Positions 1 through 9,492 of a DNA stretch of 64,000 bases are shown piece by piece. This DNA is from Antarcticibacterium flavum. GTDB taxonomy: Bacteria > Bacteroidota > Bacteroidia > Flavobacteriales > Flavobacteriaceae. Location: assembly GCF_006159205.1 (NCBI RefSeq), contig NZ_CP040812.1:1798001-1862000 (forward strand), read 5' to 3'. The position numbers and the translations under genes were made by a program. The notes beneath the pieces are model-generated. The model saw only the letters and a list, made by a program, of their open reading frames with translations. It searched no databases and was not told the origin of the DNA. The stretch's first letter is position 1. Each line of letters starts with the position of its first letter.

Positions 1-1
1 A

Positions 2-1846
2 AATTTTCCCGGCAACAATTTACCAATTGAAAATCTTGCAACCGGTAGTCTATTGGATATCGATATAGCAGATCAAAAAGTCCTTTTTAACGGGATCGCC
101 ACCTGGCAGGAGAATGATAAGGTTCTGCTAGCCGCATTTCACAATGTCACTCCTGTTCAAAATGAATTGGCCTTGATAACTCCCATGGATGCTGCAGGCT
201 TTTATTCCTACTCCTATAATAGTTTCGAAGAACTGTTTCAAAACCTAAGGACAGGGAACCGTACCTTGCCTGAAAACCATTTTCTTAGCTATACCCGGGA
301 GGCGGGGATGATCTTTACGCCATCTTCCCGGGCCCTGGTACTTACCGCTACAGATCCCAGCCTAGCCAGGGAGGCCAACACTTTTGCAAGAGAAGAAGTC
401 AAGATCTATAGAAATGTGGAAATACTAAAATTTACCACCAACCCCAAACTCACAGATTATCTGGACCAATTGATCCCTTCAATGACGAACACCTACTTTG
501 CATATCTTGATAATTATATTTTAATGGCTGAAGATGTTGAAGTGCTGGAGCATATTATCACAAACTATTTGAATGGGTCTACTTTAGGGGAACAGGAGTA
601 TTATAAGGATGCTATGCAGAATCTTGCAGGTGCCTCCACCCTACTGATGGTTGCTAACACCGAAAACTTCAAACCCAGGCTCATCCAATTAAGTGCTGGG
701 AAAATGGAGGAATCAAGCAAGAGTCTCGACCTATCGCAATATCCCATACTTGCCCTGCAATTTGTACAGGAAAGGAATTTTGCACATATCCACGGGATCT
801 TTAATACAACCACAGCCTCCAGGCGTAATGGTATAAGCCAAACTGCCAGCATTGAAATTGAAAGTCCCATTGCCACTGCTCCCGCCCTTTTAAGAAATCA
901 TATTAATAATGAGACAGAGGTAGCTTTCCAGAATGAAGAAAATATTCTTTACCTGTACTCTTCTACCGGGGAACAGCTGTGGAAGAAGGAACTGGATGCC
1001 AGGATAAACAGCCCCCTCTACCAGGTGGACCTGTTTAAGAACGGAAATTTGCAACTGGCCTTTTCCTCCCCAAATTCCCTTTATGTTTTGGACCGCAATG
1101 GTAATAATGTAAAACCATTTCCACTCGATTTTAAGGATGAAATTACCAGGCCCCTTTCGGTATTTGATTATGACAACAACCGCACTTATAGATTTGTGAT
1201 CACCCAGGGCAAAGACGTCCTTATGTATGATTCCAGGGGAAGGCGGGTAAAGGGCTTTGATTTTAAAAGTACAGGTTCTGAAATAGTTGAGGCTCCAAAA
1301 CATATAAGGATTAGAAATAAGGACTACATTGTAATTCCGGAGGCCTCTGGAAAGCTGCACATTTTAAGCCGCCAGGGAAATTCCAGGGTCACGGTCTCTG
1401 AAAACTTCAGTTTTTCCAATAGCGAATGGTATCTTCATGAGAACACCTTCGCTTCTGTTGATTCCAATGATCAATTAATACGTATTACTGAAGCAGCCAA
1501 AGTATCGAGGGAAGCTATTCCCAATGCTGTTAATCCAATATTTACTGCAACAAATAAGGTAAGGGTGATCCAATCTGAAAACAACCTTAGGATCAACGGC
1601 AGGGAGGTTATCCTTGACTATGGCTTGTATACCAAACCTCAAATTTTTGAAATAGGAAAGAAAACTTTTATAGGGATTATTGATACCCAGGCCCAAAAAG
1701 TGTATCTGCTTGATGAAGAAGGGGAACTTATCCCGGGATTTCCCGTTTATGGAACATCTGCTATTGACCTACGGCAAAACGCAGCCGGGGACAGAATCCT
1801 TACAGTAAAGGCAGAGGACAACACCTTATTATTGTACGAATTTTAG
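2..1846 (+). CDS. Large beta-propeller-like protein, 5' end missing
   Basis: The reading frame is open to the first bases of the window, so the N-terminus is missing; the TTG at 53 is only an internal codon. The visible part is about 614 residues. The first half is not a family I can name. The second half (about residues 300-597, counted from base 53) has repeated blade-like segments such as LYSSTGEQLWKKEL, LYVLDRNGNNVKPFPL and VYLLDEEGELIPGFPV, typical of WD/PQQ/FG-GAP beta-propellers. It ends 31 bp from the convergent lipB stop codon. An exported or surface scaffold role is possible, but nothing here proves it. I do not recognise a catalytic motif. Confidence 0.75.
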   Translation, partial: NFPGNNLPIENLATGSLLDIDIADQKVLFNGIATWQENDKVLLAAFHNVTPVQNELALITPMDAAGFYSYSYNSFEELFQNLRTGNRTLPENHFLSYTREAGMIFTPSSRALVLTATDPSLAREANTFAREEVKIYRNVEILKFTTNPKLTDYLDQLIPSMTNTYFAYLDNYILMAEDVEVLEHIITNYLNGSTLGEQEYYKDAMQNLAGASTLLMVANTENFKPRLIQLSAGKMEESSKSLDLSQYPILALQFVQERNFAHIHGIFNTTTASRRNGISQTASIEIESPIATAPALLRNHINNETEVAFQNEENILYLYSSTGEQLWKKELDARINSPLYQVDLFKNGNLQLAFSSPNSLYVLDRNGNNVKPFPLDFKDEITRPLSVFDYDNNRTYRFVITQGKDVLMYDSRGRRVKGFDFKSTGSEIVEAPKHIRIRNKDYIVIPEASGKLHILSRQGNSRVTVSENFSFSNSEWYLHENTFASVDSNDQLIRITEAAKVSREAIPNAVNPIFTATNKVRVIQSENNLRINGREVILDYGLYTKPQIFEIGKKTFIGIIDTQAQKVYLLDEEGELIPGFPVYGTSAIDLRQNAAGDRILTVKAEDNTLLLYEF

Positions 1847-1877
1847 TAATTCCCTTCTTCTGTAATAATTGTTCAAA

Positions 1878-2588
1878 TCACGTAGAAAGTGAGATGAATT
1901 CTGCCTGGAACAATGAAGAAAAATGTTTAAGCAATCGTTCTTCGACCTCCTTCATAGACACTTCCCTGCGTCCCAGTTCAACATTGAGAGATGTTACTGC
2001 CTTTCCACGAATCCCACAGGGGATAATATGATCAAAATATCCAAGATCGGCATTCACATTGAGAGCGAAACCATGCATAGTTACCCACCGGCTGGCTCTA
2101 ACACCCATCGCACATATCTTGCGGGCATATGGGGTGTCCACGTCAAGCCAGACCCCGGTTTCACCCTTGCTACGCTCAGGTTTTAACCCATATTCCTTTA
2201 ATGTAAGAATGATAGCCTCCTCCAGCAACCTAAGGTATTTATGGATATCTGTAAAAAAATTCTCAAGATCCAGAATAGGATATCCCACTAGTTGCCCCGG
2301 CCCGTGATAGGTTATATCCCCTCCCCTGTTTATCTTATAAAATGAGGCATTTTTCTCCTTTAACTGGGAATCATTCAACAGGAAGTGTTCAGGTTTTCCG
2401 CTTTTTCCAAGAGTATACACATGTGGATGCTCTACCATAAGCAGGTAATTGGGGGTTTCTTCTGAAAGATCTTCCCTTCGGTTCCTAATCTTTTTATCGA
2501 GGATCTCCTTAAATAATCTTTCCTGATAATCCCACACCTCCTTATAATCCTTTAAACCCAGTTCCTGTATGTGTATTTTTTTGTTCAA
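1878..2588 (-). CDS. lipB: Octanoyltransferase LipB
   Basis: LipB moves the octanoyl group from octanoyl-ACP to the lipoyl domains of 2-oxoacid dehydrogenases and glycine cleavage H protein, the first step of lipoate biosynthesis in the cytoplasm. The 236-residue protein has the family signature RGGDITYHGPGQ (residues 88-99), the lysine of RKICAMGV (K157) and the cysteine of IIPCGI (C191), which match the catalytic Lys/Cys pair of the family. Length is usual for Bacteroidota LipB. The gene faces the upstream beta-propeller gene. Its 5' side opens onto a long repeat-rich gap, and no promoter is obvious there. Confidence 0.96.
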   Translation of the reverse strand: MNKKIHIQELGLKDYKEVWDYQERLFKEILDKKIRNRREDLSEETPNYLLMVEHPHVYTLGKSGKPEHFLLNDSQLKEKNASFYKINRGGDITYHGPGQLVGYPILDLENFFTDIHKYLRLLEEAIILTLKEYGLKPERSKGETGVWLDVDTPYARKICAMGVRASRWVTMHGFALNVNADLGYFDHIIPCGIRGKAVTSLNVELGRREVSMKEVEERLLKHFSSLFQAEFISLST

Positions 2589-2592
2589 GTTC

Positions 2593-2620
2593 GTTTTCTG
2601 TTTTCTGTTTTCTGTTCCCT
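2593..2620. repeat. Heptamer array, GTTTTCT type
   Basis: Four consecutive 7-bp units: three of GTTTTCT and one of GTTCCCT. It lies directly upstream of lipB and is the first of several heptanucleotide arrays in the window. It shows no coding potential. Confidence 0.8.
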
Positions 2621-2840
2621 GTTTTTCTTCACCAATCTATTCCTACGCCAGAAGCATTTTATTGGGTTTCTACGATTTTGACTTGTTCCCTAATTCCTGG
2701 TTCTTAAGTTGGCGACGAATGCACGAATGTTCTTTTTTTGTTTTCTCCTATTCTCGTACCGCCATCCTGAATTTGTTTCAGGATCTAATGGGGTTGAGTG
2801 TTGCCCATTTCACTTAGCAGGCGCATATACCACGTCCCTT
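2621..2840. other. Intergenic spacer with short palindromes
   Basis: No gene is seen here. The stretch contains the hairpin ATCCTGAA-tttg-TTTCAGGAT at about 2763-2783, a palindromic word of the kind scattered through flavobacterial intergenic DNA. The open frames that cross it are produced by low-complexity sequence. Confidence 0.5.
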
Positions 2841-3064
2841 GACTCTCGAATCCCGTCTCTTCTCTCTTCTCTCTTTTCTCTTTTCTTGGTTCTTGGTTCT
2901 TGGTTCTTGGTTCTTGGTTCTTGGTTCTTGGTTCTTGGTTCTTGTTTCTTGTTTCTTGTTTCTTGTTTCTTGTTTCTTGTTTCTTGTTTCTTGTTTCTTG
3001 TTTCTTGTTTCTTGTTTCTTGTTTCTTGTTTCTTGTTTCTTGTTTCTTGTTTCTTGTTTCTTGT
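2841..3064. repeat. Long heptanucleotide tandem array (32 units)
   Basis: Read in 7-bp steps, bases 2841-2882 are six degenerate units (GACTCTC, GAATCCC, GTCTCTT, then CTCTCTT-like). Bases 2883-2938 are eight perfect TTCTTGG units and bases 2939-3064 are eighteen perfect TTCTTGT units, all in one phase. Because 7 is not a multiple of 3, the array is open in all three forward frames; the Leu/Phe/Val/Ser/Cys-rich ORFs here are artefacts. The sharp switch from TTCTTGG to TTCTTGT suggests two rounds of local expansion. A GACGCGAT/ATCGCGTC palindrome follows at about 3074-3091. Confidence 0.95.
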
Positions 3065-3169
3065 TTCCCTCCAGACGCGATGAATCGCGTCTCTACATCT
3101 GTGCTGGTTCTTTATTCCTGGCTCCTACCCAGACTCCAAATTTTAGATTCCAGGATCCTCTTCCCCCTC

Positions 3170-3328
3170 CTACTTCCCTTGTTTATTCAAGATTATCAAT
3201 GCCGCGATCACTCCCGGCACCCATCCAAGCAGGGTAAGGATCAAAACAATGAGGATAGAGCCACACCCGCGGTCGTAGACTGCCAGGGGTGGAAAGAGAA
3301 TTGAAAGGATAACGCGCCACACGCTCAT
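3170..3328 (-). CDS. YqaE/Pmp3-family small membrane protein
   Basis: A 52-residue ORF starting at the ATG at 3328. It has the typical Pmp3/YqaE (UPF0057) layout: a short polar start, a first hydrophobic helix with LSILFPPLAVY, a turn with DRGCGS, and a second helix with LTLLGWVPGVIAALIIL, ending NKQGK. The conserved PPL and GW-PG-I-A elements are present. These proteolipids sit in the inner membrane; family members affect membrane potential or stress tolerance in other organisms. The gene stands alone between the heptamer array and the lysS promoter, divergent from lysS. It is too short for common ORF cut-offs. Confidence 0.88.
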   Translation of the reverse strand: MSVWRVILSILFPPLAVYDRGCGSILIVLILTLLGWVPGVIAALIILNKQGK

Positions 3329-3423
3329 ATTTGATGAATTTTATAGGATTTCAGCAAAGATACCAAATATTATAGGTCTTAAAACAAACCTCTGCCTTAG
3401 CTCATATTCAGGATAAAATCTAA

Positions 3424-3454
3424 TTGATTGATTGTGTGAATGTCCCTATATTTG
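3424..3454 (+). promoter_or_regulatory. Candidate Bacteroidota promoter for lysS
   Basis: A perfect -7 box TATATTTG lies at 3447-3454 (consensus TAnnTTTG), with a TTG at 3424-3426 spaced 20 bases upstream as the -33 element. The predicted start of transcription is about 40 bases before the lysS ATG. Confidence 0.55.
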
Positions 3455-3501
3455 CAACTGCTTTGCCGTAATGGCTTAGTTTCATATTTTAAAAGACGAA
3501 A

Positions 3502-5208
3502 ATGCAGTTATCTGAACAAGAAATAGTACGAAGGGAGAAATTACAATCCCTAAGGAAACTGGGAATAGACCCATATCCGGCAGCTTTATTTCCCGTATCG
3601 CACACCTCTGGCCAAATTAAGAATAATTTTAATGAAGGTGAAAAGGTGGTAGTTGCCGGCCGTTTAATGTCACGCAGAATACAGGGAAAGGCTTCCTTTG
3701 CCGAGATCCAGGATGCCGCCGGAAGGATACAGGTATATTTTAACCGTGATGAGATATGTGCCGGGGAGGATAAATCCAAATATAACGACGTATATAAAAA
3801 ATTACTGGATATAGGTGATTTTATAGGTATTGAAGGAGAGCTTTTTACTACACAGGTAGGCGAAAAGACCATTATGGTGAAAGATTTCTCTATCCTAAGC
3901 AAATCCCTGCGACCATTACCACTTCCAAAAACAGATAAGGAAGGAAAGACCTTCGATGAATTCAACGATCCCGAACAAAGGTACAGGCAGCGTTATGCCG
4001 ACCTGGTGGTGAATCCAAGGGTTAAGGATATTTTTGTGAAGCGCACCAGGCTTTTTAATGCGATGCGTAATTTCTTTAATGAAAAGGGTTATTTTGAGGT
4101 GGAGACCCCTATCCTGCAGTCCATTCCAGGTGGTGCAGCGGCCCGCCCGTTCATAACACATCATAACGCCCTGGATATGCCTTTATATCTAAGGATCGCT
4201 AATGAGCTCTATCTTAAGAGACTTATTGTGGGTGGCTTTGATGGGGTTTATGAATTCTCCAAAAATTTCAGGAATGAAGGTATGGATCGCACCCATAATC
4301 CTGAATTTACTGCCATGGAGATATATGTGGCCTACAAGGATTATAACTGGATGATGGAGTTCACTGAAAATCTACTGGAGCATTGTGCTATGGAAGTGAA
4401 CGGAAAAACAGAAGCCACCTTTGGCAAGTATAATATAGATTTTAAAGCACCTTATAAGAGGGTGACAATGACCGATGCCATAAAAGAATATACAGGATTT
4501 GATATTACCGGCAAAAGTGAAAAGGAACTCTTTGAGGCGGCAAAAGGCATGGGCATTGATGTTGACGAGACTATGGGTAAGGGAAAACTTATCGATGAAA
4601 TCTTTGGGGAAAAATGTGAAGGCAACTTCATACAGCCAACATTTATAACAGATTATCCTAAAGAGATGAGCCCATTATGCAAAGAGCACCGGAAGAATCC
4701 TGAATTGACAGAACGTTTTGAACTTATGGTTTGCGGGAAAGAAGTGGCCAATGCATATTCAGAGCTTAATGATCCTATAGATCAAAGAGAGCGATTTGAA
4801 GAGCAGCTTAAATTATCTGAAAAAGGAGATGATGAAGCCATGTTCATCGACAATGATTTTATAAGAGCTTTAGAATATGGAATGCCTCCAACCTCAGGCC
4901 TTGGAATTGGAATGGACAGGTTGATAATGTTCCTTACTAATAATGCGTCGATACAGGAAGTACTATTCTTTCCTCAAATGAAACCGGAAAAGAAAGCAGC
5001 AGTTCCAAAACCAGAAGATTTTATAAAACTGGGAGTTCCTCATGAATGGGTGGATACTGTTATGCACGAATTTGGAAGTGTGGCAAAATTACAGGAGAAT
5101 AAAGCGACCCAGGTCCATCAAAAACTAAATGGTCTAAGAAAGAAGAATAAATTACCGGTTGCTGCACTGCAGCTGGAAGAAGTAGAACAGTGGTTTAAAA
5201 GTGCCTAA
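3502..5208 (+). CDS. lysS: Lysyl-tRNA synthetase, class II
   Basis: Charges tRNA-Lys with lysine in the cytoplasm. The 568-residue protein starts with the anticodon-binding OB-fold (about 50-140). The class II catalytic core follows, with motif 2 [14 protein letters not shown] (256-269) and motif 3 GLGIGMDRL near residue 473. The substrate-binding segment around [13 protein letters not shown] is present. A C-terminal tail of about 65 residues follows motif 3, as I recall for Bacteroidota LysS. The ATG at 3502 starts the conserved N-terminus. A TATATTTG box lies upstream and an intrinsic terminator downstream, so it is probably a single-gene transcript. Confidence 0.97.
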   Translation: MQLSEQEIVRREKLQSLRKLGIDPYPAALFPVSHTSGQIKNNFNEGEKVVVAGRLMSRRIQGKASFAEIQDAAGRIQVYFNRDEICAGEDKSKYNDVYKKLLDIGDFIGIEGELFTTQVGEKTIMVKDFSILSKSLRPLPLPKTDKEGKTFDEFNDPEQRYRQRYADLVVNPRVKDIFVKRTRLFNAMRNFFNEKGYFEVETPILQSIPGGAAARPFITHHNALDMPLYLRIANELYLKRLIVGGFDGVYEFSKNFRNEGMDRTHNPEFTAMEIYVAYKDYNWMMEFTENLLEHCAMEVNGKTEATFGKYNIDFKAPYKRVTMTDAIKEYTGFDITGKSEKELFEAAKGMGIDVDETMGKGKLIDEIFGEKCEGNFIQPTFITDYPKEMSPLCKEHRKNPELTERFELMVCGKEVANAYSELNDPIDQRERFEEQLKLSEKGDDEAMFIDNDFIRALEYGMPPTSGLGIGMDRLIMFLTNNASIQEVLFFPQMKPEKKAAVPKPEDFIKLGVPHEWVDTVMHEFGSVAKLQENKATQVHQKLNGLRKKNKLPVAALQLEEVEQWFKSA

Positions 5209-5245
5209 AGCACAGTCTGCCATTGGTGCAGATGGTCCAATATAA

Positions 5246-5281
5246 AAAAGAGGTTGCCGGGAATGGCAACCTCTTTTTTTA
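5246..5281. terminator. Bidirectional intrinsic terminator
   Basis: A stem AGAGGTTGCC / GGCAACCTCT with a short loop is flanked by A-rich sequence on the left and a T-run on the right. It can serve both lysS (+) and the convergent secreted-protein gene (-). Confidence 0.85.
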
Positions 5282-5299
5282 TATTATCGAAAAAACCTT

Positions 5300-5977
5300 T
5301 TAGGCTTGCTCTTCATACCATTGAAGCAGCTTTTTGTAATCTTCAATAGTCTTGACTTTATTATTGGACAGGTAATTTTTTACCGCCCTGGAATTTGGTA
5401 AGGCTTTTGTAAAATCCTTCGTTTTAAGTTTTACCTCCTGTACTTCCCCATTCTCCAGAATAAGAAAATATTTTTCCTCCATTACAATTTGAGCAGGCTT
5501 ATCCTTTTGATAGGCAGTTTGAGCTTTCATAGGCTCTGTTGTACTCGCAATAAGTTTTTCAACCAGGCTCACTTTTTCTCCCACATAATGCTCCACAAAA
5601 TAGCCCTTAAGTAAATTGCCATCAACCCGTAAATTCCTGAACACATATTCATTGGGACCAAGTTGGTACCTAATATTTTTATTCGTGGGAAGCAAATACG
5701 TGACCTCTCCATTATAATCGGTTTTAATCTCCATCTCCTCGGTGACCACATTATACCTCAAAAAGGCATTTGTAGGTTCTTTTCCCTCGATAGTAAAGGT
5801 ACCGGGTTTGAAATTATCTTCCAGGTAAGGTGTACCTTCATAAGTAACAAATTCATTAGTAGCCCTGGTTTGAATAAGCATATCGGTGTGAAGCCCGCCA
5901 TCCTGGGGGATCTGGGCAAACATATTACCTGAACTTATCAACAAACCTCCAATAAACAGAACAAAGATCTTTCTCAT
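5300..5977 (-). CDS. Secreted protein of unknown function
   Basis: The 225-residue product has a clear Sec signal peptide (RKIFVLFIGGLLISSGNMFAQ, cleavage likely after residue 21). The mature part contains YEGTPYLEDNF, FLRYNVVTEEMEIK and YFLILENGEV, a pattern seen in small periplasmic proteins of flavobacteria. A basic/aromatic helix (NYLSNNKVKTIEDYKKLLQWYEE) ends the protein. I do not recognise a named catalytic domain. The gene converges on lysS, shares its terminator, and probably forms its own transcript. Confidence 0.8.
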   Translation of the reverse strand: MRKIFVLFIGGLLISSGNMFAQIPQDGGLHTDMLIQTRATNEFVTYEGTPYLEDNFKPGTFTIEGKEPTNAFLRYNVVTEEMEIKTDYNGEVTYLLPTNKNIRYQLGPNEYVFRNLRVDGNLLKGYFVEHYVGEKVSLVEKLIASTTEPMKAQTAYQKDKPAQIVMEEKYFLILENGEVQEVKLKTKDFTKALPNSRAVKNYLSNNKVKTIEDYKKLLQWYEEQA

Positions 5978-6114
5978 AATATTTTCTTGTATTTATTAAA
6001 TCGTTTCAAAGAATGTACCAAAAATATTTAAACTTCTTGTTATTCTTATACTTTTCCTGATAAAAACATTTATTTTCTAAAACCAATTACAGACTTCATC
6101 CCGCTATAATAAAA

Positions 6115-6148
6115 AAACCTTCAGCCATTTCAAGCCTGAAGGTTCTTG
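6115..6148 (-). terminator. Intrinsic terminator of the 70-aa gene
   Basis: An ACCTTCAG / CTGAAGGT hairpin. On the minus strand it is followed by seven T, directly after the stop codon of the small helical protein gene. Confidence 0.8.
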
Positions 6149-6171
6149 TATAATATCTTTATCTTTGATAA

Positions 6172-6384
6172 CTATTTCTTTCCGAACATTCCGCCAACTT
6201 TGTCTGCCATTCCCCCAATACCTGAAGAAGAATCACCGCTTCCACTCAAATAAGCATCTACCTGCGAAGCCATACCTGCCGGCATTTTATCTTTTAAGAA
6301 AGAGGCTACAGTATTTACTGCAGTTTTCGCCTGTGATTCTGATATTCCGGCCTTTTCTGCTACCATTTTTACAACTTGCTCCAT
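6172..6384 (-). CDS. Small helical protein with Gly/Ser-rich tail
   Basis: A 70-residue protein. The first 48 residues form two predicted amphipathic helices (EQVVKMVAEKAGISESQAKTA, then VASFLKDKMPAGMASQVDAYL), similar in style to DUF2267/DUF937-like bundle proteins. The tail (SGSGDSSSGIGGMADKVGGMFGKK) is flexible and ends in a short basic helix. No signal peptide is seen, so it is probably cytoplasmic. It has its own terminator. Function unknown. Confidence 0.75.
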   Translation of the reverse strand: MEQVVKMVAEKAGISESQAKTAVNTVASFLKDKMPAGMASQVDAYLSGSGDSSSGIGGMADKVGGMFGKK

Positions 6385-6735
6385 AATTATGTATTTTTAA
6401 ATTTTATGCTATAAGATACAAAATTCCAGAGGTCTACCCGGGGCCATGAATTTGATTAACATATAATTAACCTACAGGCTCTAGCTGTTTTTTTTTGCGG
6501 CGGAAGAAAGAGTGACTCATAGAGCATATTCATTTAAATGACCGGAAAGCCAGGCACTAAAAGTTTCCCACTTCACAATCAACAAGTGTTAAATTCCAGG
6601 TTTTTTTAACTTCTCTTTAAACCTTTTATATATTTAGCCGTCAAATTATTAACCGCTGGATCGTCTTATACCTGCACTTCCCGTGCTATATCACTCTTCA
6701 GTATCTAAATACTATTAAATTAAAAAAAAGTTTTC
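6385..6735. other. Divergent intergenic region
   Basis: 351 bases between two divergent genes. No ORF, tandem repeat or riboswitch fold that I recognise. An imperfect -7 box TATATTTA (6629-6636) could start a leader of about 95 bases for the metalloprotease gene. Confidence 0.4.
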
Positions 6736-9234
6736 ATGACCAAACAATTCACGTTCAGGCTATTGGTAGTAGCCCTATCCTTATCTGTTTCCGGTTGTGC
6801 CGTTTTTCAAAAAAATGATAAGAAAAGCACGGCAGCAGCATCCGAGAAACCGGAATCCCAGGATAAAAACGGTTTAAAGCCGTATGACAAAGTAATTACC
6901 AAAAATGCAAAATCAGACAAAGGTCTTTTCACTGTTCACAAAATTGATGAGAAGTATTTCTATGAAATACCAGACAGTCTCTTGAACCGCGAGATGCTAA
7001 CTGTGACCCGTATTGCAAAAACTGCTACCGGAATTGGTTTTGGTGGAGGTAAACAAAACACACAGGTACACCGCTGGAACAAGAAGAATAACCACATCCT
7101 TCTTAGAGTAGTATCTCACGAGATCTATGCGGCAGATTCTTTGCCAATCCACGAAGCTGTTGTGAATTCCAATTTTGAACCGGTACTTCACACCTTCCCA
7201 ATAAAAGCGATCTCCAAGGATTCTGTAAACAACAATTATGTAATTGAGGTGACAGACCTTTACACAAAGGATATCATGGCACTTGGCCTTCCAGACAGGG
7301 ATAGAAAACAATACAAGGTGAGCAGGCTGGATGAGAGCAGGTCTTATATAGACACTATTCGCAGCTATCCTGAAAATCTCGAGGTTAGGCACGTAAAAAC
7401 ATACAATGCGGGAGACCCTCCTTCGAATGCCAGTACAGGTTCAATTTCTATAGAATTGAGCAACTCTATGATCCTGCTTCCAAAGGAACCAATGAAGCGC
7501 CGTTATTTTGACCAGCGTGTAGGTTGGTTCGCACGTGGACAAACAGATTACGGCCTTCCAAACCAGGAATCCAAAACAGTACGCTACCTGGATCGTTGGA
7601 GACTTGAGGTTAAAGATGAGGACATTGAAAAATTCAAAAGAGGGGAACTTGTAGAACCTAAGAAACAAATTGTTTATTATGTAGACAGGGCTACTCCTAA
7701 GAAATGGGTACCTTATATTAAACAGGGAATAGAAGACTGGCAGGTTGCTTTTGAAGCTGCAGGATTTAAAAATGCCATTATAGCCAAAGACCCTCCTACA
7801 TATGAGGAAGATCCAGACTGGAGCCCGGAGGATGTTAGATACAGTGTTGTAAGATATCTTGCTTCTCCAATTCCAAATGCAAACGGGCCACACGTAAGTG
7901 ACCCACGTAGCGGGGAGATCCTGGAAAGTGATATCAACTGGTACCACAATGTAATGACCTTATTAAGGAACTGGTTCTTTGTACAAACTGCTGCTATTAA
8001 TGAAGATGCACGTGGCGTACAATTTAAGGACGAAGTTATGGGAAGATTAATTCGTTTTGTGTCTTCTCACGAAGTAGGTCATACAATTGGACTTCCTCAT
8101 AACATGGGAAGCAGTGTCGCTTACCCTGTAGAAAAATTACGGGATCCTGAGTTTACAAAAGAATTTGGAACGGCCCCTTCTATAATGGATTATGCACGAT
8201 TTAATTATATCGCACAACCTGGAGATGGGGATGTTGCTTTAATGCCAAACATTGGAATTTACGATAAATACTCTGTAGAGTGGGGTTACAGGCCAATCCT
8301 GGATAAATCGGCTACAGAGGAGAAGGAGATACTTGACCAATGGATCCTTAAACATCAGGATGATCCTATGTATCGCTTCGGAAGCCAGCAGAGTGGTGGC
8401 GTGATAGATCCAAGTTCACAAACAGAGGATCTTGGTGATGATGCAGTTCTTGCCAGCGAGTATGGTATCGCCAACCTTAAGCGTATCGTACCTAATCTAA
8501 TTGAGTGGACGGCTGAAGATGGTAAGGAATACGATGACCTTGATACTATGTACGGGCAGGTCCTTGGACAATACAACCGTTATATGGGGCACGTTGCTGC
8601 CAATGTAGGTGGTGTATATCAATATTACAAGACTTACGACCAGGAAGGTCCGGTTTATACGCACGTTCCTAAAGATAAGCAGAAGAAGGCAATGAAGTTC
8701 CTTCAGGATGAACTGTTTACCACACCAGAGTGGTTAATTGATCAGGACATTTTCAGCAGGATTGAATTCGATGGAAATGTGGAAAGGCTTCGTGGTACCC
8801 AGGAGAGAACCCTCAACAACCTTCTTGACTTCGGAAGAATGGCAAGGCTTATGGAAAATGAGGAGATAAACGGCAATGATGCTTATTCTTTGTTAGATAT
8901 GATGACCGAACTAAGAAACGGCATTTGGAGCGAACTTAACCGGGGTCAAAAAATTGACCGCTACAGAAGAAACCTGCAACGCGCTTACATTGAAAGAATG
9001 GAACATCTTATGACTGAAGACCAGGATGAACTTCCTGCAAGGTTTAGAAGATTTGTTTCACGCAGTAACATCAATGTAGCTCAAAGTGATATACGTCCTG
9101 TAGTAAGAGGAGAACTGGTTTCCCTGCAGCGCAGTATTAGAAATGCAGCAAATAGATCTGGCGATCAACTTACCCGGTACCACTTGATGGATGCCGCTGA
9201 AAGAATTGATCTTATACTCAATCCCATCAAATAA
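6736..9234 (+). CDS. Zinc-dependent metalloprotease lipoprotein (DUF5117/DUF4953 type)
   Basis: An 832-residue secreted protein. The start has a lipoprotein signal (LLVVALSLSVSGC, lipid-attached Cys at residue 21), followed by a charged linker to about residue 50. The middle resembles the DUF5118/DUF5117 regions of large Bacteroidota metalloproteases. The catalytic site is HEVGHTIGLPHN: H445, E446, H449 and H455, an extended HExxHxxGxxH zinc motif of the metzincin kind. A conserved IMDYARFNY follows, equivalent to the Met-turn region. The protein is probably anchored to a membrane facing outward and cleaves proteins or peptides; the substrate is unknown. A strong terminator follows the stop codon. 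Confidence 0.9.
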   Translation: MTKQFTFRLLVVALSLSVSGCAVFQKNDKKSTAAASEKPESQDKNGLKPYDKVITKNAKSDKGLFTVHKIDEKYFYEIPDSLLNREMLTVTRIAKTATGIGFGGGKQNTQVHRWNKKNNHILLRVVSHEIYAADSLPIHEAVVNSNFEPVLHTFPIKAISKDSVNNNYVIEVTDLYTKDIMALGLPDRDRKQYKVSRLDESRSYIDTIRSYPENLEVRHVKTYNAGDPPSNASTGSISIELSNSMILLPKEPMKRRYFDQRVGWFARGQTDYGLPNQESKTVRYLDRWRLEVKDEDIEKFKRGELVEPKKQIVYYVDRATPKKWVPYIKQGIEDWQVAFEAAGFKNAIIAKDPPTYEEDPDWSPEDVRYSVVRYLASPIPNANGPHVSDPRSGEILESDINWYHNVMTLLRNWFFVQTAAINEDARGVQFKDEVMGRLIRFVSSHEVGHTIGLPHNMGSSVAYPVEKLRDPEFTKEFGTAPSIMDYARFNYIAQPGDGDVALMPNIGIYDKYSVEWGYRPILDKSATEEKEILDQWILKHQDDPMYRFGSQQSGGVIDPSSQTEDLGDDAVLASEYGIANLKRIVPNLIEWTAEDGKEYDDLDTMYGQVLGQYNRYMGHVAANVGGVYQYYKTYDQEGPVYTHVPKDKQKKAMKFLQDELFTTPEWLIDQDIFSRIEFDGNVERLRGTQERTLNNLLDFGRMARLMENEEINGNDAYSLLDMMTELRNGIWSELNRGQKIDRYRRNLQRAYIERMEHLMTEDQDELPARFRRFVSRSNINVAQSDIRPVVRGELVSLQRSIRNAANRSGDQLTRYHLMDAAERIDLILNPIK

Positions 9235-9256
9235 CATATAAATTATTTGACAATGT

Positions 9257-9289
9257 AAAATCTACCGCCAAAAGCGGTAGATTTTTTTT
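9257..9289 (+). terminator. Intrinsic terminator of the metalloprotease gene
   Basis: An AAAATCTACCGC / GCGGTAGATTTT stem with a four-base loop, followed by a T-run. Confidence 0.88.
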
Positions 9290-9492
9290 GATTTTATGTC
9301 AAAAAAACACCCGAATAGGAAGCAGTTAACGGTTTTTCACAAATAACCTCCCAACCGGCAGATACATTTAGTAGACCTTAAGAAAGTAGTTAAAAAGGTA
9401 ATAAATATGAGGCCTTGCAGTCTTAAAAATTTCCACGATGGAATATTTTTTTTCACATTGCGCTATTGATTTATTAACCTAATATATTAACT

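Noticed and set aside
2709..3304. Three overlapping plus-strand ORFs rich in Leu, Phe, Val, Ser and Cys
   Set aside because: They are produced by the 7-bp array, which is open in all three frames. Their protein sequence is only the translated repeat.
6385..6735. Riboswitch or leader RNA before the metalloprotease gene
   Set aside because: The region is long enough, but no conserved riboswitch core or terminator/antiterminator pair could be seen.
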